Position numbers and translations under genes: made by a program. From Clostridia bacterium (GTDB taxonomy: Bacteria; Bacillota; Clostridia; Christensenellales; Borkfalkiaceae), in assembly GCA_017507005.1 (NCBI GenBank), contig JAFWBT010000016.1:1-64000 (forward strand): a stretch of 64,000 bases of DNA, given 5' to 3'. A model generated the notes under the pieces. It did not search any database and was not told the DNA's origin. It saw nothing but the letters and a program-made list of their open reading frames with translations. Shown here in pieces: positions 34,939 through 44,800 of the stretch; the stretch's first letter is position 1; every line of letters starts with the position of its first letter.

Positions 34939-37900
34939 TTATACCGCTTTCACCGCATACACCGTCGAAACCTGCCAGCCCGTCTTCGTTGCGCCGTCGC
35001 CTGCGCCGCCGAGGATATAAACGTACCACTGACCGCCCTTGTTCAGTTCGATATCAGCCGCCGAAATATTTACCTGCGTCCAAGCTTTTGCCGCCAACGC
35101 ATACGAATCCGCCGAATCCACCCAATCTTCGCCACAAGAACCTGCCAAGTGGAAATTGTATACGGTATCCGTAGGATTATAAATCCAGAACGTGAACGAG
35201 GAATAGCCTGCAGGCAAAGTGTCCGCAAGTTCGTTCGCGCTCAACGTACCCATACTATTTTTAAGATTGTTATCAATATAGTATTGTTCTTGGGTGAGGT
35301 TGTATACTTTTCCGTAATCGTTCGTCGTACCCGTATCTGCCGTCACGCCCAACTGCAAGGAAGTTTCTATCTTTTCCATAGCAGGCGTCTTGTAGCCGAT
35401 AATCGCGCCGACTTCCAACGTCGTATTCACTTTTTCCGTAGTGTAAATACTCATAATCCAATCCGAGCTAATCAAGTTAGAAGAAACTTCCACGCAAATC
35501 AACGTCCACTCGTTTGCATTGTTGATTGAATACGAATTGATTGTGCCGCTATTATTCACCCAATTGCTACCCCAGCCGTCGCTACCGGTATCTTCTGCAA
35601 TATACAGTTTGCAGTCTGCTACGTCCGTTCTTACGTAGAAGTATACCTTTTCGTACGCACTTACAGCGGGGAATTTAACGAACTGAATTGCCGCTTTACC
35701 GCCCGCTTCCGCCGTAGCGGTGAAGATTGCGCCCTGCGTTTCGTCCGTCGAAACCGCACCCGTTACAGCCACGTCGGGACTAGAATTGTGCAGAACAGCA
35801 GGCACCGCTTTCACGCCCGCTACGTTAGGCGTATAAACGGTAGCGTAGCCCTTGCATGCGCTCAATACATTTTCCAGCTTGCTTGCGTTGGTTACCGCCG
35901 CTTTGTTTTCATCCGAAAGCCCGTTATATTTTTCGTTTGCGTACTGGATAGCGTTAAGATAATTGATATCTTTGGGCATTACCAGCGTATCGGGCAACGC
36001 CGCGATAAGATTGATAACCGTCTCAGCGTTTACCTTTTCGAGCTGTTCCCATTTCGCCGTCAACGTAACGTCTTCGGTGATGGACGTGTTGAAATTCCAC
36101 TGCGTTTCGCCGTTATACCAGCCAAGGAATACGTAATCCCACTCGTCGCTCGTCTTGGTGGGTTCCGCAGGCGCGTCTACCGTTCTGCCCGTCGTCACCT
36201 TTGCAGGCTCGATTGCATTGCCACCGTCCGTATTGAACGTTACGGTGTACTGCGTGAAATAGTTAAGCGTTACCGTATCGGGAATAACGGTGTCGGGATT
36301 TTCATTGACAAGGAAAGGCGCCGCCACGTTTTTGTCCGTCAAAATGCTTACGCTATTAAACGTACAATCGTTCATCGAGTACGCGATTGCATAACGAGCA
36401 GAATCCAAGCTAAACTGGATATCTACGTTGGTAAAATGCGCCGCTCTAACCGCGTACGCCAACGCGTATTCTGCGCTCAACTTCACGTTCGTGAACGTTA
36501 CGTTGTTAATCTTCGCGCCGTAGCCGATTGCACCGAACAAGCCGAATCCGCCCGTAATGTTCATATTGCTGATGGTATAGCCACAGCCCTCGAACGTACC
36601 GCGGAAACCGATATCCTGCTGGAACGCAACCTTACTTGCGCCAAAATCCACGCCGCTCACGTCGATATCGTTTGCAAGCACGTAATACTTGCTATCCATC
36701 GTACCGCCGCCTGCTACCGTGTTGCCGTCCTTATACTGCACGGAAAGCAAATCTTCCGCCGTCTTAATCAATTTATCAACGAGCTTTGCCTCTACGATAA
36801 CGTTACATTCTACGCCACCGATTGTATATGCAACGGAAAGCGTCAAAATGTAAGGTTTCCACTCGCCAGAGGGCTGTTCGTATTTATTAGCCGCAAAGGA
36901 ATATATCGAGCCGTCGACGACGTATTCAATCGCCACTACATCACCGTCGTTCGCACCTACGTACGTGCCGTCTTTCATACGAACGATTTGCTGAACGGAA
37001 ACAACCTCTGCGTTCGCGCCGACAACGAATTTGGACAAATCAATACCCAAATTGTCAGCGTCTACGTAAGGAGATTGATAGTTCAACGCATAGAAATCTT
37101 TCGCATCGCCGCAGTTGCAAACGTAGTTGAGCTTTTTCCAATCCGCAGCGTCTTCTTTCCAAGCGTATTTATGTTCTACGACAATTTCCGCCGTCGTTTC
37201 CGTGCCGTCTACCGTATCCGTGTCCTCAACGGACAATTTTACCGTGTACGAATTACCTGCTACGAAATCTTCCGCCGTCACTTCCGTTTCGCCTGCGAAA
37301 TACTTAACGTCGATAGGCAATTCGGGAATATTAGAAACCGCCGAAATCGTAGGCGCAACGCCGCACGCCGTTGTGTACGATGCTTCTACGCCCGTGATTT
37401 GCGCCTGCAATTTGGAAACGGTAACAGCGACATCCAAAGCCAAGTCGTTGAATTTTACCGTGATTTTCGTATCGCCCAAAGCGAACGCCGTAGCGTCTGC
37501 CGTTTGGTATTCATACGTCAAGAACAGGTTGTCGATTACTTCGCCCTCACAGTTTTCGCACTTATGCGAAACCGTCATACCCGTCGAATCAAACTCTTCG
37601 CCGATTGCGTACGCTACCTTTTCCGGCTGCGTCGTCGCTACGAGCTGTTCATCCGCCGAGTGATTCGTTGCGTCGTAATCGCCTTCCGCCGATTCGATTT
37701 CAACCTTCGTTAAATCGAACAGCGTAGGACAATTTTCGCAGGTATAATGCGCCAACGTACCCTTTTCATTACAGGTGCCAGCAATTTCTTCCTGCAATAC
37801 GTAAACGTGCTCTGCCTTTTGCGTAACGGGAATCGCCTCGATTTCCTGATAGTCTTCGTCGAAAATCTTATCGCAATCTTCGCAGGTGTAGTATTTTGCG

Positions 37901-38160
37901 TTACCTTCTGCCTGACAAGTCGCGTCCACAGCGTCGTGTTCCACGTAGTTGTGCGTTTCTGGCTGCGTGCCTTCTTCGCTACTCGTGATTTCTTCACTGC
38001 TTGCGATTTCTTCGCTGCTAACAACGTTTTCGCTGCTTTCTACGCTACTCTGGGTTTTGCTTTCAGAGCTACCGCTTTGGTCGGCAGGGTTCGTCCCGCA
38101 AGCCACCAAAGAAATTGCTGCAAACAACGACAAGCATACTAACAGAATTTTCTTTTTCAT
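34939..38160 (-). CDS. Modular surface lipoprotein: SSE linker, Cys-rich, beta-helix, InlB-like repeat, tandem modules
   Basis: This is a 1073-residue lipoprotein (V-A-C21). An S-S-E-E linker (about 30-65) is followed by Cys-rich repeats (about 68-165 and 195-205), Ig-like stretches (about 165-330) and a beta-helix/GLUG-like region (about 465-620; Y-Y-V-L-A-N-D-I-D, F-R-G-T-F-E-G-C-G-Y). Then come an InlB-type B repeat (about 638-705; Y-T-V-T-F-N-T-D-G-G ... F-L-G-W-Y), a helical A-L-P-D repeat (about 710-772), and two beta-sandwich-like modules (about 780-930 and 935-1073) that match modules in the 41820-47543 protein. It is the last gene of the second importer locus and probably binds glycans at the surface. 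Confidence 0.85.
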   Translation of the reverse strand: MKKKILLVCLSLFAAISLVACGTNPADQSGSSESKTQSSVESSENVVSSEEIASSEEITSSEEGTQPETHNYVEHDAVDATCQAEGNAKYYTCEDCDKIFDEDYQEIEAIPVTQKAEHVYVLQEEIAGTCNEKGTLAHYTCENCPTLFDLTKVEIESAEGDYDATNHSADEQLVATTQPEKVAYAIGEEFDSTGMTVSHKCENCEGEVIDNLFLTYEYQTADATAFALGDTKITVKFNDLALDVAVTVSKLQAQITGVEASYTTACGVAPTISAVSNIPELPIDVKYFAGETEVTAEDFVAGNSYTVKLSVEDTDTVDGTETTAEIVVEHKYAWKEDAADWKKLNYVCNCGDAKDFYALNYQSPYVDADNLGIDLSKFVVGANAEVVSVQQIVRMKDGTYVGANDGDVVAIEYVVDGSIYSFAANKYEQPSGEWKPYILTLSVAYTIGGVECNVIVEAKLVDKLIKTAEDLLSVQYKDGNTVAGGGTMDSKYYVLANDIDVSGVDFGASKVAFQQDIGFRGTFEGCGYTISNMNITGGFGLFGAIGYGAKINNVTFTNVKLSAEYALAYAVRAAHFTNVDIQFSLDSARYAIAYSMNDCTFNSVSILTDKNVAAPFLVNENPDTVIPDTVTLNYFTQYTVTFNTDGGNAIEPAKVTTGRTVDAPAEPTKTSDEWDYVFLGWYNGETQWNFNTSITEDVTLTAKWEQLEKVNAETVINLIAALPDTLVMPKDINYLNAIQYANEKYNGLSDENKAAVTNASKLENVLSACKGYATVYTPNVAGVKAVPAVLHNSSPDVAVTGAVSTDETQGAIFTATAEAGGKAAIQFVKFPAVSAYEKVYFYVRTDVADCKLYIAEDTGSDGWGSNWVNNSGTINSYSINNANEWTLICVEVSSNLISSDWIMSIYTTEKVNTTLEVGAIIGYKTPAMEKIETSLQLGVTADTGTTNDYGKVYNLTQEQYYIDNNLKNSMGTLSANELADTLPAGYSSFTFWIYNPTDTVYNFHLAGSCGEDWVDSADSYALAAKAWTQVNISAADIELNKGGQWYVYILGGAGDGATKTGWQVSTVYAVKAV

Positions 38161-38231
38161 AGTTTCCTCCTACATTTTATTATTCTTTTTTTGGTTATTT
38201 TAAACGACGTAATCGCCGTTAAAAATTGAAA

Positions 38232-38825
38232 TTAGTCCTTAGGTAAAAAGACATCGGTGAACCGTTCCCCCTCTTCCCAATGCGCCAATAGCGTCATATC
38301 TTGCATTACGACGCCGTTGTCAAAATCCCACGCTTCGCCGTTATAAAACCAGCCGATAAACACGTATTCGCACGCATGCGTGATTTTAGTAGGCGTCGCA
38401 GGCGCAGATATTTTTTCTCCGCTTAATACTTTGGCGTCGGCAATAGCCGTGCCTCCGTCCGTATCAAACGTTACCGTATAGTACGTTTCTTTTTCTTCGC
38501 TCGTTGAGCTTTCTTCGTGGGCCGAGCTTTCCTCAACACGCACGCTTTCCTCGCTCGCCACCTCGTCGGACGAAACTTCTTCGCGGTCCGAGCTTTCCTC
38601 GGTTATCGAGCTATTCTCGCTCGTCACCTCGTCGGACGAAACCGCCGTTTCGCTAGAAGCCAACGCACTCGAGATTTCCGTCGAGGACGATACTTTTTCT
38701 TCGCTCACGGACGAGCTAACGCTGTCTTGAGAAGAACTAGACACGTTTTCAATAGGTATTGAACAAGCCACGCAAGCCGTCAACGCCAAGCACAATACGC
38801 CCGTTAAAATACTTATCTTTTTCAT
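38232..38825 (-). CDS. Serine-rich lipoprotein with one InlB-type B repeat
   Basis: The 197-residue lipoprotein has lipobox near C20. About 85 residues of Ser/Glu/Val linker (S-S-E-E, S-S-D-E) lead to a single Listeria-Bacteroides repeat at about 115-185 (Y-Y-T-V-T-F-D-T-D-G-G ... F-I-G-W-F-Y ... A-H-W-E). B repeats are beta-grasp-like modules found in surface and adhesion proteins. It lies 12 bases after the Ig/beta-helix lipoprotein gene, the same neighbour as that of the truncated lipoprotein at 1-380. Confidence 0.86.
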   Translation of the reverse strand: MKKISILTGVLCLALTACVACSIPIENVSSSSQDSVSSSVSEEKVSSSTEISSALASSETAVSSDEVTSENSSITEESSDREEVSSDEVASEESVRVEESSAHEESSTSEEKETYYTVTFDTDGGTAIADAKVLSGEKISAPATPTKITHACEYVFIGWFYNGEAWDFDNGVVMQDMTLLAHWEEGERFTDVFLPKD

Positions 38826-38837
38826 AACGTTATCCTT

Positions 38838-41792
38838 TTACGCCTCTGCCTGCTGGAACGTGAAACAACCCTCGGGGTATTCCACGACGTCTTCAGGCGT
38901 GCCTTCCGCCTCTTTATAAGCGAACACGGGAACTTGGTTGAGGTCGGCTACGATTACCGTAATGTTCTTATAAACGGATTTGTTTTCCGATAAATAAGGG
39001 ATTTCCGAATCGTAATAGCACTCCGTCAAATATTTGACACCGCTTATCTTGGAAATATCCAATGTGATATTCTTAAACACGTTATCGAAAGACGTTTCGT
39101 AAAACAGCAAACCGCTAGTTGCGTGAATATTGCCCCCTGCCGTAAATTCCGTGAATTCTACCGTAACGTTTTCCACCGTCGTATTAAATACGCGCGTTGC
39201 AAACAAGGACACCGTCGAACCGTCGTCCATAGCACCCACCAAACGAACGCCTGTAAAATTGACGTTCTTAATCGTTGCGTGCGCGAGTGCGCCAAACAAA
39301 CCGTTTTTGCCCACCGTCAGGTTTGCAATCGTATACCCTCTGCCGTCAAGCGTACCGCCAAAGCCACGGGAATTTTCCCAGTACTTACCCGAATCTTTCA
39401 GCGTTAAGCCCGTGCAGTCGATATCGTTCACGAGCACGAACGTGCCCAAAATCTTGCCGTCGTAACAGCCCTTGTTGCCATACGAGGACACCGTGTAATC
39501 CCTGCGGATATACTGCAAATCTTCCGCCTTTTCAATGACTTTGGTTACGCTGGTGCAGTTAATCTTATAAAGACGGTCTTTCGTAACCGCAATCAGCGGC
39601 TTTGCCTTGTCGCCGTCTTTCCCAAACGTCGCCATTGAATAGTCTTCGTTGAGATAATACAACGCTTCAAAATCCGCCACTACGTTGGTAAAGTCAAAAT
39701 AAATCTTCCCCAGCGTGATATCGTAATACGCCGTTTCGCCGCTCGCCGTTAAATCGGTGAGTGCCGACGCGTCTACGAACGCCAACGAGCAGGTGATAGA
39801 CGCCGATTTCGATTCGTCGAAAATGGACGTAGCCGTGATGACCGCCGTTTCGCCGCTCGTCAGCTCCTGCGCCACCGTTGCAACGCCGCTCTTTATCGTA
39901 ACGTTTGCGTTGCTCGACGTAATTTTGACGTAATTGTTATCTACGGGGAATTTATAGGACGTACCCGACACCAAACAATCGGTGCTGTTGACAAAGTTTA
40001 CGCCCTGCGTACTAATTTCGTTATAAACCGCCTGCGAAACGGGTACGCCTTTCACTAGCGACCAAAATTCCTCGTCAAACGTTTGGTAACGCACCTGCGC
40101 GTTTTGGTCCTGCACGAAATCGATAATAGAATCAAACCGCATCGTTGCGTTGGATTTTTTCTGTAATTCTTTCGAGCCGCCGATGACGAACACGTTCTTT
40201 ATCGTCGCATATTCACTGCCGACGAGCTTAATCGACGTCGATTCGTTAAACGTTGCGTTGAGCACGTCCACGACGCAGTTTGAAACGTTTGCCGTAATCG
40301 TAGGTTCTTTAAAGCCAAAGAACGTCGCGCAATGGGTATTGATAGAGATACCGTCGCCCTCGTAATGCTGTGCGCCGGCGCCAACGGAATCGTACTGCAC
40401 GTACACGTTCTCCACCGAGCCGCCGCCAGCGCCGCAAACGAGCGAGCTGTTCGCCGCAACGCTTGCTTTCGTAAAGGAAATATTCTTAACGACGCCTTCG
40501 ATATGAAGCACCCCAAAAATACTGCCCAACTGCGAGCCGTTTTCAATGGAAATGCCCTCAATATTGTGCCCCTTGCCGTCAAACACGCCTCTAAAACCGT
40601 ACAAGCCGCCGTTCGACCAATCGCCGCCAACCGCAGCCCACAAGGAATCGATATCGGCTATCTTCGATTTGTACTCGCCGTTATAGGCGATATCTTCGCC
40701 CAAAACGAAATAGCCGTCCCAAATGGCTGCATTTGTAGCGCAGGCTTGCTTGGATATCGTTGCAAAATTCTCAAAATCCGACTTCGTATACAGAATTTTC
40801 GTATACATATCTACGCTGAGCGCGTAATCTGCCAAATTCGTTTTGATAACGAGCTGTTTATCCTCGCCAAGCTCTGCCGCGTACGTGGGCAGTTTAGATT
40901 TTTCCAGCGTAATCGTTTTGCTCTGCATATCGTACGAGCCAACCGATTTACCGTTATACAGCACGTCCGTTGCCATACCGTTCAGGGTGGAAGTCACGTT
41001 CAACGTGGTAAGATTTTCCCGTTCGATTACGAAACGTTCTTCCAGCGCAATCGTCGGACGGCTAACGTCCACCGCAATGCGGACAACGTATTCCTGCTCC
41101 TCGATTTGACAAGCGCCCACTACGTACGTAGAGCCTTCCCCTACGGAAACGATTTTGTTCCCTTCCATCTTCGCGATTTCGCTGTTTTCACTCTGCCAGC
41201 TAAACGCAACGTTGGGGACTAATTTATTGTTTTTATACACGGACACGGTAGGTATCACGGAAGTTTCGCCGCCCGTTGAGAGCGTAGACAACTGCACGAA
41301 ATATCCCTCGTCGTTAAAGCCTACGTTGTTGCTCACCACCAAATTCACGTCGCTTTGCTCGGTGACGATTACGTCCACCGTCTTAAAGTACGTTTTTCCC
41401 TCGTGCGAAAGGGACGCCACCAGCTTGGTTTCGCCCACTTTCAGTGCCGTAATCAACGCCGTATTTTCCAGCTGGGACAGACTGACGACGTCGCTTGCCG
41501 CATCACCGTCGATTGCCCAAGAAAAGACTGCGCTGGGAATATTTTCCGCCTCCGCAACCAGCGTAAACGTTTCGCCTACGCCAAAGGTTACCGAGCTTTG
41601 ATTGATAGAAACAACGGCGCTGTCCTCTGGCAAAACGGAATCCTCAGAGGCAGGCGGCGTAAAGCCGCTGTTGCCACTGTTTACACTATTGCCGCCGTTG
41701 CTACCGTTTTGGGTTTGCCCGCCGTTGCAAGCAATCCCCAAAACACACAGCAAAGACGCTATCGTTGTCAAAATAAAATATTTGCTTTTCAT
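38838..41792 (-). CDS. Modular surface lipoprotein: bacterial Ig-like domains and two beta-helix regions
   Basis: This 984-residue lipoprotein (I-A-C22) has an Asn/Gly/Ser-rich spacer, BIG2-type Ig-like domains (about 60-145 and 150-245), and a beta-helix/GLUG-like region at about 345-560 (G-Y-F-V-L-G-E-D-I-A-Y, F-R-G-V-F-D-G-K-G-H-N-I). Ig-like and linker sequence follows, then a second beta-helix-like region at about 780-960 (F-V-L-V-N-D-I-D-C, F-G-G-T-L-D-G-R-G-Y). It matches the 481-3543 lipoprotein over the Ig and first beta-helix parts. Where that protein ends in a TEVRGV module, this one has a second beta-helix. It is probably a surface glycan-binding protein. Confidence 0.85.
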   Translation of the reverse strand: MKSKYFILTTIASLLCVLGIACNGGQTQNGSNGGNSVNSGNSGFTPPASEDSVLPEDSAVVSINQSSVTFGVGETFTLVAEAENIPSAVFSWAIDGDAASDVVSLSQLENTALITALKVGETKLVASLSHEGKTYFKTVDVIVTEQSDVNLVVSNNVGFNDEGYFVQLSTLSTGGETSVIPTVSVYKNNKLVPNVAFSWQSENSEIAKMEGNKIVSVGEGSTYVVGACQIEEQEYVVRIAVDVSRPTIALEERFVIERENLTTLNVTSTLNGMATDVLYNGKSVGSYDMQSKTITLEKSKLPTYAAELGEDKQLVIKTNLADYALSVDMYTKILYTKSDFENFATISKQACATNAAIWDGYFVLGEDIAYNGEYKSKIADIDSLWAAVGGDWSNGGLYGFRGVFDGKGHNIEGISIENGSQLGSIFGVLHIEGVVKNISFTKASVAANSSLVCGAGGGSVENVYVQYDSVGAGAQHYEGDGISINTHCATFFGFKEPTITANVSNCVVDVLNATFNESTSIKLVGSEYATIKNVFVIGGSKELQKKSNATMRFDSIIDFVQDQNAQVRYQTFDEEFWSLVKGVPVSQAVYNEISTQGVNFVNSTDCLVSGTSYKFPVDNNYVKITSSNANVTIKSGVATVAQELTSGETAVITATSIFDESKSASITCSLAFVDASALTDLTASGETAYYDITLGKIYFDFTNVVADFEALYYLNEDYSMATFGKDGDKAKPLIAVTKDRLYKINCTSVTKVIEKAEDLQYIRRDYTVSSYGNKGCYDGKILGTFVLVNDIDCTGLTLKDSGKYWENSRGFGGTLDGRGYTIANLTVGKNGLFGALAHATIKNVNFTGVRLVGAMDDGSTVSLFATRVFNTTVENVTVEFTEFTAGGNIHATSGLLFYETSFDNVFKNITLDISKISGVKYLTECYYDSEIPYLSENKSVYKNITVIVADLNQVPVFAYKEAEGTPEDVVEYPEGCFTFQQAEA

Positions 41793-41819
41793 TTAGACCT
41801 CTTTATTCTCGTTTGTGGA

Positions 41820-44800
41820 TTATACACCCCAATCGCCATACAAATCGGACAACTCACCGTCCACCTCGCAATACAGCGTAAACCCAAGCGCGGTTGCATC
41901 GGCCTTAAACGCCTGACGCATTGCCTTTTTATTGCTCGTCGAATACTTGCTAGCGAACGTCGTGCACAGTACGTAACGAGGGAACAAACTTTCTTTGGTA
42001 ATTCTGCTCTTAATCGCCGTCTTTTGCGCGTCCGTGAGCGTCGTATCCGCGTCGATAATCGCTTTCGCTTCGTCGCAAAGCGTTACGCATTCTTCTATCC
42101 AAGTCTTCGACCAGTACGTCTTCGCGCCGATACCTAAGAAGCCCGACGTGTTTTCAATCTCATCGTAGATACCTCTGCCCAAACCGTCGTAATCGTTCTC
42201 GATTTCTTCGCATTTTGCAACAATCTTATCAAACAACGAACGCATCGTTGCGCTTGCCGAGCCGAAGTAGCCGTTGAAGTAGTTGGTCAATACCGTTTCG
42301 TAATCCGCATTGACGTCTGCCATGAACTTGGAATCGATATAGCTCTTCAAATCGGAGAACGCCGTAGCTTCCGTTTCGTTGCTCTGGCTCCACGCCAAAT
42401 CCACGCCAAGGTCTTTCAAAATCTTATAGTTTTCTGCGGACGATTTCCACGTATTGTAGGGATACATATAGAACTTGAAGTTCGTACCGTACAACCACAT
42501 ATATACGCTATCGGAGATTGCACACCACTTCTTCACCGTTGCCAAATGCGTAGCGTTATCGGCGTGGTTAAGATTTTCCGCGTACAGCGCGTTGATAGGA
42601 GCAAGCCATACCGTTACGCCCTCGTCGCATTTAAGGTCTTCGCTCGTTTGCGTATAGCTGCCGTCGTCGTTGATTTCATAACGTTTCAACAACGTCGCGT
42701 TGCCGTTCGCATCGATAGTTGCAGGCGCTTTTTCCGTTGCGCGATAAGCAAGGAACGCGATGTTAATCGTTCTGCCTGCGGGAAGCTGTGCGCGTACCGC
42801 TTTGTTGATAGCGTTCATAAGGTCTATCCAAGCCGCCGCAAAGCCGCCTTCGCCGTACAGCGTGTCGTACAAGCTACAACGCGCGCAAGGACAATCGTCG
42901 TTGTCGCCCGTATCCATAATCGAGAAACTGATGTTCTGTTTTTCGGGGAACATATTGATTCTCTCTACCAAGTTCGCCGCAACCGCCTCGACCATAGCGT
43001 TAAATTCCGTCGAAGAACCGCCTGCCGTAGGACAGATTTGCGTTCTTTCTACGTTAATCGAATCGATGTAGGTGTAATACCAAGAAGGATGCGCCGATTG
43101 ATAGGTAGCCGTGGGCAAATAATGCAACGTGTTGTGCATATCCCAGCCTTCTACGGAGTGAATCCAAATATCCGTATTCGACTGCATACCCATACCGTAC
43201 ACTTCGCTGTCCGTCATAGCCGTCTGTTTCTGACGATAATCGAAAGGATTGCCGATAGCGTTAAACGCAGGCAACGTTGCCGCTTTTGCGGAATCGTAAA
43301 TGATACAATCGTCCGACATCATATCGTAGCCAATCGTTTCGTTCAAGAACTTCAACGCGCCCATACGATAGCCGTCTGCGCTATTTGCCAAAACGAATAC
43401 CGTTCTGCCAATCTTTTCAATGATATAGCCAGCGTAGCCGGAGATATCCCCCGTCGTCTTCGTTCCGCCGACAGCTGCGTATGCGTCCCAATGCCCAAAT
43501 ACGATTGCATAGCGATATTTGGAAATGTTTTGAGGCGTTTCTACGACTTCGATAAGCGTTACGCCCGTTGCCGCCGCCAAATGTTCGTTTGCGAACTTCG
43601 CCGCCTTTTCACATTCGTCGTTTTGAGAAATATACAATTTATACTGCGTTGCGCCGTCTACGATAAACGGAGCGTTTTCAACGTCGCCGTACAGCTTCGT
43701 TTCACAAGCAATCAGCTTATCCGTCACAACGAGTGACTTTTGCACTTCGTTAAGCGCTTCAAACGCTTCACGCGCCAACTGTACCTTATATTCGTCGATT
43801 GCGTTTTCGTCCAACGCGTTGATACGCGCCTGTACGCTATCCACGATATCGCCTTGCGAGAAGGAGTAAATCGGGGAAATCTGCCAGCCGCTCGTCCTCG
43901 CACCGCTCGTTACGCACATATATATCAAATGCGTATCGTTCGCAGCAATGATGGCAGGGGTAAGGATTACTTCTGTCCAAGCCATTGCCGTCAACGTTGC
44001 ACAATCTATTCTCGTCCACGTTACGTCTTCATTTGTGTAGAACGTAACGTCGCTTTCGTTAGGATTATACATATAGAAATGCAACGTATCGTGCCCTTCG
44101 TTAAGCGCGCTTCTCATAATACCGATATTGAACGCGCCCAAGTCCGTATCACTACCCCAGCCCTGCGTAAAGTTATACGTAGGACCGTATACGTTGGACG
44201 TACCGCTGTCGACAATAGTACCGAACGACGCGTTCGTCTGTTCGCCAAGGTCAGGTCTTACGCCCACGATATCGGTGATTTCAAAGTAAACGTCCGTCGT
44301 GTTCGTTCTCAAACCCAACGCCCAATTCGGGCTAACGATGCCCGTGGATACGTCGATTTCTTTTTGAATCCAGTTACCGTTGTTCGTCCAATACCCACCA
44401 ATCGACCAAGTATTGTGCCAACCGTCACCCCAACCGTCGTTGGTGACACCGTCGGATGCGTAAATATCGCAAGACGTGCCTACGACGCGAATATTGAAGT
44501 AAATCTTCGTATACATACTAACGTCGGGGAAGTTCTTAAACTGAATCGCTACTTTACCGCCCGCGTTAGGGGTTACTCTCAAATAATTGCCGTAATAACT
44601 GTCGTAATCAACCGTTGCCGTACCGCCAACCGTAGACGTGAAATTCGGTACGTGCGAAGGGATAACGTCTACACCTTCAACCGTCTGAATAAACAACGTA
44701 TCATAACCCTTGATGGTGCTTACGAGTGTTCTCAATCTCGCATAGTTGGTAACCCTGCCCTTTTCCGCATCGGTGAGCGCGTTATACGCCGCTTCCGCCG

